Below are positions 1 through 8,615 of a stretch of 64,000 bases of DNA, piece after piece. Positions within the stretch are counted from its first letter, which is position 1, and each line of letters begins with the position of its first letter. A program made the translations under genes and the position numbers. Under the pieces are notes generated by a model. It searched no databases and had not been told where the DNA came from. It saw only the letters and a list, made by a program, of their open reading frames with translations. The DNA is from DAHUXD01 sp963811425 (GTDB lineage: Bacteria; Acidobacteriota; Thermoanaerobaculia; UBA5066; Gp7-AA6): positions 1 to 64,000 of the forward strand of contig CAWERV010000012.1 of the NCBI GenBank assembly GCA_963811425.1, read 5' to 3'.

Positions 1-2629
1 ACGAGCTTCTGGAACCTCGGATTCTTGCGCAGCGGGTCGAAGTTGGGGTCGACCTTCAGCCAGCCCGGCGACAGGTAATAGGGAATCTTCAACAACGGCT
101 CGAGCTGGTCGAGCGCCTTCTCGTACTCCCCGACGAGGATGTAGATCCGGGCGAGCAGGTGCTGGTTGTACGGGCCGCTGTACGCATCGCGGCTGATCGG
201 CTGCATCGCCAGGCCGCGCTCGCCTTCCCGGACGGCCTCGGCCTTGCGCCCCAGGTACGCGAGCGAGAGACCGAGGCCGAGGCGGGCCGGGGACTCCCCG
301 GGCAGGTCGCGAGCCTGCGCCTCGTAGGCTTCCCGCGCCTGCTCCGCGTAGATCGCGCACGTTCGCGCCATCGCCCTTGAGAGCGTACGCCTGGGTCAGG
401 CAGAGCGCCCAGACGCTGCGGTCGTCGTCGAAAGCAGTCGGGGTGAGCCGCAGCAGAACTTCGCGCTGCGGGTCGTCCAGGAGCCATACGAGGTCCCAGT
501 AGTTCGCGAAGTTGGCGACGAGGGCGGCCAAATCGACGTCTTTCGCGGCGGCCGCGACGACGCCGCGTGCCCCGGCGAGGTCCCCCTGCGCGAGGAAGAC
601 CATGGCCGTGTATTCGATGGCGTCGAAGTTCTTCGGCGCGAGCGCCCGGGCCCGCGAGAAGGCCTCGAGCGACTCGGGGTAACGCCGGAGCCAGAGCAGG
701 GCGAACCCGAGCCGGATGCTCGTTCGGAGCGACCTCGGATCGAGGCGTTCGGCTTCCCGCAGGTGATCGACCGCCGCCTCCCATTGTCCGAGCGACTGCT
801 CGGCACACGGCGACGGAGGTGAACAGCTCGGCGTTGCCCGGAGCCCGCTTGCGGCCCTCGGCGTAGCGCTCCATCGCTCGGCGCGGATCGTGGAGGACGC
901 TGTCCTCGTAGCTTCCGTAGGCCAGGTACCCCTCGGCACGGTCCGGCGCCAGCTCGGTCGCACGGCGTGCCGCCTGGAGAGCGCGCTCCTTGAGCTCCGG
1001 CCTCGGCGAGCTGAAGTAGATGCTGCTCGCCGCGCGGGAGATCTGCGCCCAGGCGACCGCGAAACCGGGATCGAGGGCCACCGCCTGCTCGTAGAACACG
1101 AGCGCGGCCCGCAGCTGGTTGTTGTTGTCGAACGCCAGGCTGTCCGAGGCTTCCTCCCCCTTGAGGAATGCGTCGTAGGCCGCGAGATTCTGCGTCGGCT
1201 TCTCGGACAGGTGCTTCGCGTCGCCGGCCGCCAGGGCCACGCCCAGCGCGCTCGCCACCTTCGAAGCGACGTCCGACTGCACCTGGAACACGTCGGTCAG
1301 CGCCGCATCGAAGGGCTGCTGCCACTTGGATGTCGGAGCGCCTGCCGCCGACACTTCGATCAGCTCCGGCGTCACGTGCACTCGGTCCCCGCCGGCCGCC
1401 TTCTGCCAGCGCACCGTCGCCGTCAGCAGGTATTCGACGTCGAGCTCTCTTGCGATTTCCTTCGGGGTCTTTGTCGTTTTCTTGTAAGGGGTCGAGCTGC
1501 CCCGGGCGATGACCTGAACCCCGGGCAACGTCGTCAGCTTCATCCGGATCTCGTCGGAGACACCGTCCGCGAAATAGCCGTCCTCCGCCGCACCCACGTT
1601 CTCGAACGGCAGCACGGCGATCCGCTTCGGGCCCGTCGTGGCACGGGCCGCCGGGGCGCGCGAGCCCCGCAGCATCAGCCATCCGACGACGCCGAGAATC
1701 ACGACGGCCGCGGCCGCGACGAGGGCAAGCCCCCTCCGGCCGCCAGGGCTCGGCTTCACGCCGGTGACGGTGGCCGGCCCCGAGGCCTGCGACAGCGCGA
1801 ACATCACGTCCTTGGCCGTCTGAAACCGGTCCTCCCGGTCCTTCTCCAGGCAATGGTGGACGACGTGATCCAGCGCCGGGGACACGTTCCGGCCCGACTG
1901 CGTCAGCTCCGGCGGCTCCTGCATCAGGACCGCCGCGATCGTGTCGCTCGCCGTGTCCCTCTTGAACGCCTTCTTGCCCGACAGCAGCTCGTACAGGATC
2001 GCCCCGAAGGAGAAGATGTCCGAACGGTGATCGACCGGCAGCCCGCGGACTTGCTCGGGAGACATGTAACCCATCGTCCCCATCACCGTCCCGGCCTCCG
2101 TGTGGCCCGAGCCGGTTGGCGCACTCGTCTGCTCGTCTGGGGTCACCGTTTCGACCTTCTTCGCCAGGCCGAAGTCCAGGATCTTGAGGTGGCCGTCCTT
2201 CGACACGAACAGGTTCTCGGGCTTCAAGTCCCGGTGGACGATGCCCTTCTCGTGGGCCGCGGCGAGTCCTTTGGCGACTTGCAGCGCGTAGTCCACCGCC
2301 TGCTTCTGCGGGATCGGGCCGGTGTCCAGCTTGCCGCGCAGCGTCTCGCCTTCCAGAAGCTCCATGACGGCGTAAGCCGTCCCCTCGTGCGTCCCGAAGT
2401 CGTGGATCGAAAGAATGTTCGGATGAGAGAGCGCCGCGACCGCTTTCGCCTCGCGCTCGAACCGCGCAAGCGTGTCGGGGTCCGCCGCAACCGACTCGGG
2501 GAGGACCTTGACCGCGACGTCTCGGTCCAGCTTCTTATCCCGCGCCCGGTACACCTCCCCCATCCCTCCCGCACCGAGTGGCGCGAAGATCTCGTAGGGG
2601 CCAAGGCGGGTCCCGGCTGAGAGCGTCAC
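1..2629 (-). CDS. Ser/Thr protein kinase with C-terminal TPRs (frameshifted, cut by window edge)
   Basis: Hanks-type kinase fused to a periplasmic or extracellular sensor. The glycine loop LGAGGMGEVY, catalytic Lys41, the HRDLKPEN loop (Asp134) and the DFG at about 152 are all present, so it should be active. A transmembrane helix follows near residue 305, then a domain starting GPKRIAVLPFENVG (TolB-N/FlgO-like, as in many kinase-TPR fusions), then TPRs. The start is GTG with no Shine-Dalgarno sequence. The TPR part is broken twice: one extra base near 802 and one missing base near 355. Read across both breaks, the protein continues to RFQKLV at position 1, so only about four codons lie outside the window. 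It is very similar to the next gene, so it arose by tandem duplication. The breaks may be real decay or sequencing errors; the kinase domain is unaffected. Confidence 0.85.
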
Positions 2630-2641
2630 AAACTGGCGAGG

Positions 2642-2647
2642 ACTCTA
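2642..2647 (-). promoter_or_regulatory. TAGAGT -10-like box before kinase 1
   Basis: The minus strand reads GTGTAGAGTCC, 12 bases before the GTG start. The same box stands before all five kinase genes of the cluster. No Shine-Dalgarno sequence lies between box and start, which suggests a leaderless or nearly leaderless transcript. Confidence 0.5.
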
Positions 2648-2720
2648 CACCGGGCCGTTGCGGCGGATTCGGAACGGAGGCGGTGTGGCGCGTCTTCGCG
2701 CCGTCCCGTAGCGCCGGAAA

Positions 2721-5360
2721 CTACTTCCCGCCGGCGACGAGCTTCTGGAACCGGGGGTTCTGGCGCAGGGGATCGAAGTTGGGGTCGATCTTCAGCCAGG
2801 CGCGCGAGACGAAATAGGGAACCTTGAGCAGCTCCTCGAGTCGGTCGATCGCCTTCTCGGGCTCGCCGACCAGCATGTAGATCCGGGCGAGCTGGTGAAC
2901 GAAGTAGGGGCCGCTGACCGCGCTCCGCGAGATCGGCTCGAGCGAAACGCCGCGTTCGCCTTCGTGGATGGCTTCGTTCCCGCGCCCCAGATATGCCAGG
3001 GCGAGGCCGTGAATCATCAATCGGCCAGGGTTATCGGGCGTGCGGCGCAGGACGGCCGCGGTCTCGCCTTCGGCAATCTCCGCGTGCGACCGAACGTTTG
3101 CGGCGTCTTTTCGAAGGGCGTAGATCTGGGCCAGGTTGATCGCCCACGCGCTGCGGTCGTCGTCGAAGGCCGCCGGCGTGAGCGTCAGAAGCAGGTTCTG
3201 CTGCTCGTCGCTCAGTGCCCAGCCGAGGTCCCAGTAATTGGCGACGAAGGCAACCAGGACGGAGGGTGTCACGTCGGGAGGCACGTTCGCGAGGACGGCT
3301 CTCGCCGCGGGCAGGTTGCCCTCGCCGAGGTAGATCATCGCGTTGTCTTCGATCAAGTCGAGGTTGGAGGGCGCGATCACGAGACCGCGATCGCACGCTT
3401 CACGCGCCTCGGGATAACGGCGCAGCCACAGCAGCGCCTCGGTGAGGCGCCGCTGCGTGCCCAGGGAGCGCGGATCGAGGCGGACGGCCTGCCGGTAGAA
3501 GTCCACGGACTTGTCCCAGTGGCCGAGGCCCTCCTCGGCGCCGGCCGCCGCCCCGAGCAAATCCGCGTTGTCCGGCGCGAGACGCCGGCCTTTCGCGTAC
3601 TGCTCCAGCGCGGCCGGGAAGTCGGCGCGCGCGACTCGATAGAAGGTGCCGAGCGCGAGGTAACCTTCCGGCTTGTCCGGCGCGAGCGCGATGGCCCTCT
3701 CGGCCGCCTCGCGCGCGCCGTCGCGCAACTCCGGCGTGGGCGTGGCGTTATTGTAGAGCAGCGACCGGGCGATCGAGGCTTGGGCCCAGGCGTGCGCAAA
3801 CCGGGGGTCGAGCGCCGTGGCCTGCTCGTAGTAGCCGAGCGCCTTGCGGAGATTCGCCGCATCGCCCACGGCCAGGCTCTTCGAGACCTCTTCGCCCTTG
3901 AGAAAGGCGTCGTACGCGGCGAGATTTTGCGTTGGCTTCTCGGACAGCTGCTTCTCCTGGCCGGCGCCCAGGGCGACGCCCAGCGCGCTGGCCACCCGCG
4001 ACGCGATGTCCGACTGGACCTGGAACACGTCCGTCAGCGCCGCGTCGAACGGCTGCTGCCACTTCGACGTCGGCGAGCCGGATCCGGACACTTCGATCAG
4101 TTCCGGGGTCACGTGGACCCTCTCTGCGCCCGCCCCCTTCTGCCACCGCACCGTCGCCGTCAGGAGGTATTCGACGTCGAGCTCCTTGGCGATCTCCTTC
4201 GGCGTCTTCGTCGTCTTCTTGTATGGCGTCGAGCTGCCGCGCGCGATCACCTGCACTCCGGGCAGCGTGGTCAGCTTCGTCCGGATCTCGTCCGATACAC
4301 CGTCCGCGAAGTAATCGTCCTCCGCCGACCCCACGTTCTCGAACGGCAGTACCGCGACTCGCTTCGGACCCGTCGTCGGGCGCACGGAGACATGCGGGCG
4401 CCGGAGAAGCAGGAGCCCCGCTCCGATCAGGAGAAGGACCACCGCCGCCGCAATCAGCGGAACTCTTCGGCGCCCCGGTCCCGGCGCGACGCTCGCCGCC
4501 GTCACCGAACCCGACGCCTCCGACAGCGCGAACATCACGTCCTTGGCCGTCTGGAACCGGTCCTCCCGGTCCTTCTCCAGGCAGTGGCGGACGACGTGAT
4601 CCAGCGCCGGGGAAATGTTCCGGCCAGACTGCGTCAGCTCCGGCGGGTCCTCCTTCAGCACCGCCGCGATCGTGTCGCTGGCCGTGTCCTTCTTGAACGC
4701 CCTCTTGCCCGACAGCAGCTCGTACAGAATCGCCCCGAACGAAAAAATGTCCGACCGATGGTCCACCGGCAGCCCCCTGAGCTGCTCCGGCGACATGTAC
4801 CCCATCGTCCCCAGCACGGTCCCGGGCTCGGTGTGCCCCGCTCCCGTCGGCACGCTGGTCTGATCGTGCTCGGAAGCCGCCTCGAGCCGCTTGGCCAGGC
4901 CGAAATCCAGGATCTTCACGTGCCCGTCCTTCGTGACGAACACGTTGTCCGGCTTCAGGTCCCGATGGACGAGCCCCTTGCCGTGCGCCGCCGACAGGCC
5001 CCGGGCGATCTGCAGCGCCCACTCCACCGCCTGCTTTTGCGAGATCGCTCGTGATTCGATCTTGCTGCGCAGAGTCTCGCCTTCCAGAAGCTCCATGACG
5101 GCGTAGGCCCTGCCGCCATCGGATCCGAAGTCGTGGATCGAAAGGATGTTCGGATGCGACAGCGCCGCGACCGCCTTCGCCTCTCGTTCGAAACGCGCCA
5201 GCGCGTCCGGGTCTTTCGCAAACGACTCCGGCAGCACCTTGACCGCGACGTCCCGATCGAGCTTCTTGTCCCGCGCCCGGTACACCTCTCCCATACCGCC
5301 CACTCCGAGCGGCGCAAGGATCTCGTAAGGGCCGAGGCGGGTGCCGGCGGAAAGTGTCAT
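2721..5360 (-). CDS. Ser/Thr protein kinase with TPR sensor domain
   Basis: Intact 879-residue membrane kinase. The cytoplasmic kinase domain covers about residues 12-283: glycine loop LGVGGMGEVY, Lys41, HRDLKPDN with Asp134, DFG at 152-154, and GTMGYMSPEQ as the activation/APE segment. One transmembrane helix lies near 300-320 (VPLIAAAVVLLLIGAGLLLL). Outside follows a TolB-N/FlgO-like domain (GPKRVAVLPFENVG to about 480) and about eight TPR-like helical repeats to the end (RFQKLVAGGK). It starts at ATG within the shared N-terminus MTLSAGTRLGPYEI. It is the best-preserved TPR kinase of the array and a close paralogue of the gene to its left. Substrates and the sensed signal cannot be read from the sequence. 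Confidence 0.93.
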   Translation of the reverse strand: MTLSAGTRLGPYEILAPLGVGGMGEVYRARDKKLDRDVAVKVLPESFAKDPDALARFEREAKAVAALSHPNILSIHDFGSDGGRAYAVMELLEGETLRSKIESRAISQKQAVEWALQIARGLSAAHGKGLVHRDLKPDNVFVTKDGHVKILDFGLAKRLEAASEHDQTSVPTGAGHTEPGTVLGTMGYMSPEQLRGLPVDHRSDIFSFGAILYELLSGKRAFKKDTASDTIAAVLKEDPPELTQSGRNISPALDHVVRHCLEKDREDRFQTAKDVMFALSEASGSVTAASVAPGPGRRRVPLIAAAVVLLLIGAGLLLLRRPHVSVRPTTGPKRVAVLPFENVGSAEDDYFADGVSDEIRTKLTTLPGVQVIARGSSTPYKKTTKTPKEIAKELDVEYLLTATVRWQKGAGAERVHVTPELIEVSGSGSPTSKWQQPFDAALTDVFQVQSDIASRVASALGVALGAGQEKQLSEKPTQNLAAYDAFLKGEEVSKSLAVGDAANLRKALGYYEQATALDPRFAHAWAQASIARSLLYNNATPTPELRDGAREAAERAIALAPDKPEGYLALGTFYRVARADFPAALEQYAKGRRLAPDNADLLGAAAGAEEGLGHWDKSVDFYRQAVRLDPRSLGTQRRLTEALLWLRRYPEAREACDRGLVIAPSNLDLIEDNAMIYLGEGNLPAARAVLANVPPDVTPSVLVAFVANYWDLGWALSDEQQNLLLTLTPAAFDDDRSAWAINLAQIYALRKDAANVRSHAEIAEGETAAVLRRTPDNPGRLMIHGLALAYLGRGNEAIHEGERGVSLEPISRSAVSGPYFVHQLARIYMLVGEPEKAIDRLEELLKVPYFVSRAWLKIDPNFDPLRQNPRFQKLVAGGK

Positions 5361-5373
5361 CCGATGGGCGAGA

Positions 5374-5379
5374 ACTCTA
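5374..5379 (-). promoter_or_regulatory. TAGAGT -10-like box before kinase 2
   Basis: The minus strand has GTGTAGAGTT 13 bases before the ATG, in the same position as for the other kinase genes. No clear -35 element is visible. Confidence 0.5.
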
Positions 5380-5506
5380 CACCGTGGTTACGAGAGTTAT
5401 TGGTCGCGGAGTAAGGAGGACCAGCGGCCGCGAGCGTGGTCCGGCAGCGTAGACCGCCAGCCCGGCGACGACCGAGATCGCGAAGCCTCCCGAAGGCGCG
5501 ACCGGG

Positions 5507-5599
5507 GGTGGCTCCCCACATAGTTCCCGGTTGGAACCTTTTCGGAGGCTGGCTGCGGGAATTGGCGGGGCTTCGAGCCGCTCCGTGAGGTGGGACTAC
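5507..5599. repeat. Kinase-array intergenic module, copy 1
   Basis: It begins with TGGCTCCCCACATAG, then a GGTTGGAACC block and a tract ending in GGGACTACTTT. The same order recurs at 8309 and, degenerate, at 13708; the first half recurs at 11345. It sits between an intact kinase and a kinase relic, so it probably travelled with kinase duplications. Confidence 0.6.
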
Positions 5600-5673
5600 T
5601 TTCCTATCCCGCCAGCGCCGATCGGCGCGAGGATCTCGTAGGAGCCGAGCCGGGGTCCCGCGGCGAGTGTAAC
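5600..5673 (-). pseudogene. Kinase N-terminus relic
   Basis: Read on the minus strand from 5673, this gives VTLAAGPRLGSYEILAP followed by IGAGGIGK and a stop. This matches the first two dozen residues of the neighbouring kinases, ending in the glycine loop. It is a remnant of a lost or recombined kinase copy and lies directly beside the stop of the next gene. Confidence 0.75.
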
Positions 5674-5683
5674 CGGCGGAACA

Positions 5684-8266
5684 CTACTTCAACCCGTCGA
5701 CGAGATAGAGGTCCGAGAGGGTCCGGTTGTAGTTGTAGATGTAGGAGTCGCCGCTCCGCGCCGGAAGAGGATTCAGATCGGAGACGCCTCCGGCGTCGGC
5801 CGGAGTCAACGATCGCCACGGCTGCCGTTGGCCCGTCGTGACGTCGAGTCGACTGACATTGGTTGGGATCTCTCCGCGGCGGTAGACGTAGACCGAATGG
5901 GAATCCGAGGCGAAGTCCGCAACGACGTCGTTGACGTCGACGCCCGGAACGACCGTCGGCTCTCCTCCCGCGAGGGGGTAGAGATAGGTCTTGCGATCCG
6001 GCCCCGCCACCGCCGCCCAGCGGCCATCCGGGGACACGACCCGGAACCCTCTGTAGCCCTCCGGCGTCAAGGCGCGCGGCTTTCCGCCAGAGAAGTCCCG
6101 CTCATAGAGTCTGGGACCCCGTCCCGTCTCGTTCGCCGTGAAGAGGAGCTTCTTGCCGTCCGGGAACCAGCAGGCGTTCCAGACGGCGAGGCCCTCCTTC
6201 GAGAAGACCCTCGCTTCGCCGGCCCCGGTCGGGTAGGCGACCAACTGCGGGTCCGTGGCCGAGTGCTGGATCGCGATCGCCCATTTCTTGTCCGCTGACA
6301 GGGCCTGGCCGAAGCCTTCTCCGAGGCGGACCGCGGGAGAGCCGTCGGTCGCCCGAACGTAGACGGAGTAGCCCGGTCCCCCTCCCTCGCCTCCTTCCGT
6401 GAAGAGCACGGTCCGGCCGTCCGCGGAGATCGATGTCGGCAACGAGTAATCCAGCCACGTGAGATCCCGTTCCTTCGACTCGCCCGGGGCAAGACCGCGC
6501 ATCTCCTGGCGGAAGGTGTCTCTCGTGGCGAGCAGGCGACCCGCGGCCGAGATGTCGCGCAGGGTGAGGTTCCCCGCGACCCGGGACCGCAGCCGGACGT
6601 TGCCGGAGAGGGACGCCGAATAGAGTGCGCGAAGCGAGACCTCCGCGGCCGTAAACCAGACTTCCGCTCCGTCCGGTCTCCAGGCGAGCCCCTGCACCGA
6701 GGCAAACGGCTTGGAGAGTGCCGTCTTTCGCCCGGACCGGTCCACGACCGCGACGGATCCGCCGTCGTCGGTCCCGACGGGATGGTCGATGAAGGCGACG
6801 CGGTCTCCCGCGGGCGAGACGCGCGGATTGCCGATCCATCCGCTCGTCTTCCACAACACCTTCCCGATGGGATACTCGAGCCGGATTTCGCCGTGATCCG
6901 CCCGAACGACGGCAAGATCCTTGCCATCCGGCGCCCAGTCCGCCCAATCGACATCCTCCAGCACGTCCCGAGGGGCGCCCCCGGCAATGGAAACCCGGGC
7001 GAGCGTCCCGCTTCGCCGAAACCCTCCGGCGGAGTGGCGGTTGAGCGACACGGCAGCCTCGCCGAGTCTCGAGATCGCGAGCACCTCGGCATTCGCGAGA
7101 CCGAAGGGACGCGATTCCGGGCTCTCGAGGCGGCCGACGAAGAACTCTACCGGGTTGCCGTCCCAGGCTGCCGAGTAGACGACGGTCGTTCCATCCGGGG
7201 CAAATTGCGCCGACAGGATCTCGCCGCGGCGAAACGTGAGCTGGCGGAAGGAGGGCGGCGGCTGGTCACCCGCCTTCCGGCCTGCCAGGTAGGCCGCTCC
7301 GCCGACGACGAGAGCCGTCGCAAGGACCGCGCCGGCGACGAGGCGCCAGACCCGACGTCTCTTCGTCGTCGTGACCGGCGCGGCCACGGCGCCGGTGGGC
7401 GCCGAGAGGTTCGAGAGCGACTCCAGGTCGAATGCGACGTCGCGCGCGGACTCGAAGCGCTCCTCCGGGTTCTTCTCGAGGCAATGCCGCACGATCCGGT
7501 CGATACCCGGGTGGATCTCCTGGTTGGTCTGGGAGAGGTCGGGCGGCTCCTTCGTCAGGATCGCCGTGATCGTGTCGGCCGCCGTGTCGCCGCGGAACGC
7601 CCGCTGGCCCGAGAGCATCTCGTAGAGAATCGTCCCGAACGCAAAGAGATCGCTCCGCCGATCCGCCGCCTTCCCCCGCACCTGCTCCGGCGACATGTAG
7701 CCCATCGTCCCCAGAACGACCCCGGGCTCCGTGCCGCCCGAGACCGTCTTCAGGTCGGTCTTGCCGTCGTCTCCAGTCTCGGGCTTGAGCTTGGCCAGGC
7801 CGAAGTCCAGGATCTTGACCCGCCCATCCTTGGTCAGAAACAGGTTCTCGGGCTTCAGGTCCCGGTGCACGATGCCCTTCTCGTGCGCCGCCGCCAACCC
7901 CTTCGCGATCTGCACCGCGTAGTCGATCGCCTTGCGGACCGGCAGGGATCCCGCCAGGAGCCGGGCTCGCAGCGTCTCCCCCTCGAGCAGCTCCGTCACG
8001 ATGTACGGCGCCCCGTCGCCCGAGCTCGTTCCGATGTCGTGAACCGCCGTGATGTTGGGATGGTTCAGGACCCCGGCAGCGCGCGCCTCCTGCTCGAAGC
8101 GCTTCAGCCGATCCGCGTCTTTGGAAAACGACGCCGGCAGAACCTTGATCGCCACTTCGCGACCCAGCCGCGGGTCCTTCGCCCGGTACACCTCCCCCAT
8201 CCCGCCCGCGCCAAGCGGCGACAGGATCTCGTAGGGGCCGAGACGGGTACCGGCTGAAAGTGTCAC
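5684..8266 (-). CDS. Ser/Thr protein kinase with PD40/TolB-like propeller
   Basis: 860-residue Hanks-type kinase. The kinase domain has LGAGGMGEVY, the VAIKVLP lysine, GIVHRDLKPENLF, KILDFGLAKL and GTMGYMSPEQ. A transmembrane helix near residue 315-335 (LVAGAVLATALVVGGAAYLA) is followed by about 500 residues of beta-propeller with PD40 signatures such as FAPDGTTVVYS, SPDGRWAAVAG and WFPDGKKLLFT. This gives an outside sensor different from the TPR type. The start is GTG in the shared N-terminus. Its kinase half is clearly related to that of the TPR kinases, so sensor swapping has occurred within the array. Confidence 0.93.
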   Translation of the reverse strand: MTLSAGTRLGPYEILSPLGAGGMGEVYRAKDPRLGREVAIKVLPASFSKDADRLKRFEQEARAAGVLNHPNITAVHDIGTSSGDGAPYIVTELLEGETLRARLLAGSLPVRKAIDYAVQIAKGLAAAHEKGIVHRDLKPENLFLTKDGRVKILDFGLAKLKPETGDDGKTDLKTVSGGTEPGVVLGTMGYMSPEQVRGKAADRRSDLFAFGTILYEMLSGQRAFRGDTAADTITAILTKEPPDLSQTNQEIHPGIDRIVRHCLEKNPEERFESARDVAFDLESLSNLSAPTGAVAAPVTTTKRRRVWRLVAGAVLATALVVGGAAYLAGRKAGDQPPPSFRQLTFRRGEILSAQFAPDGTTVVYSAAWDGNPVEFFVGRLESPESRPFGLANAEVLAISRLGEAAVSLNRHSAGGFRRSGTLARVSIAGGAPRDVLEDVDWADWAPDGKDLAVVRADHGEIRLEYPIGKVLWKTSGWIGNPRVSPAGDRVAFIDHPVGTDDGGSVAVVDRSGRKTALSKPFASVQGLAWRPDGAEVWFTAAEVSLRALYSASLSGNVRLRSRVAGNLTLRDISAAGRLLATRDTFRQEMRGLAPGESKERDLTWLDYSLPTSISADGRTVLFTEGGEGGGPGYSVYVRATDGSPAVRLGEGFGQALSADKKWAIAIQHSATDPQLVAYPTGAGEARVFSKEGLAVWNACWFPDGKKLLFTANETGRGPRLYERDFSGGKPRALTPEGYRGFRVVSPDGRWAAVAGPDRKTYLYPLAGGEPTVVPGVDVNDVVADFASDSHSVYVYRRGEIPTNVSRLDVTTGQRQPWRSLTPADAGGVSDLNPLPARSGDSYIYNYNRTLSDLYLVDGLK

Positions 8267-8278
8267 GAACTCGCGAGG

Positions 8279-8284
8279 ACTCTA
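8279..8284 (-). promoter_or_regulatory. TAGAGT -10-like box before kinase 3
   Basis: The minus strand has GTGTAGAGTCC 12 bases before the GTG start, as for the other kinase genes, again without a Shine-Dalgarno sequence. Confidence 0.5.
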
Positions 8285-8304
8285 CACCGTGGCGGGATTC
8301 GAAG

Positions 8305-8401
8305 CGGAGAGTAGTGGCTCCCCACATAGTCCCCAGTTGGAACCTTTTCGGGGGATGGTTGGGGGAATTAGTGGGACTGCGAGCCGCTCTGTAGGCCGGG
8401 A
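8305..8401. repeat. Kinase-array intergenic module, copy 2
   Basis: Contains GAGAGTAGTGGCTCCCCACA, then CAGTTGGAACCTTTTCGG and the GGGACTACTTCCC end. It joins directly to a kinase 3'-end relic. The leading GAGAGTAGTGGCTCC also stands next to tRNA-Asn at 16597. Confidence 0.6.
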
Positions 8402-8481
8402 CTACTTCCCGCCGGCGACGAGCTTCTGGAACCTGGGGTTCTTGCGGAGCGGGTCGAAGCTGGAGTCGATCTTGAGCCAGC
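8402..8481 (-). pseudogene. TPR-kinase C-terminus relic
   Basis: The minus strand encodes WLKIDSSFDPLRKNPRFQKL followed by VAGGK and a stop, the same ending as the intact TPR kinase (WLKIDPNFDPLRQNPRF). No kinase or TPR body is attached upstream; the sequence to the right is unrelated. It is the 3' stub of a deleted kinase copy. Confidence 0.8.
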
Positions 8482-8615
8482 GGAAGCACGCTTGCTGAGC
8501 CTCCGCGAACGGGCGCGGCCAGATAAGGTGGAGTCAGGACGAAACCAGCGGGTCCGTCGCGGTCTCATCCGTCCGGTCTCGTCAGACACGGAAGCCAAGA
8601 CGGAAGAGTCAAGGC

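Noticed and set aside
890..2620. Long plus-strand open frame (576 codons) opposite kinase 1
   Set aside because: It is the antisense shadow of a GC-rich kinase gene: Arg-rich, no domain, no ribosome site.
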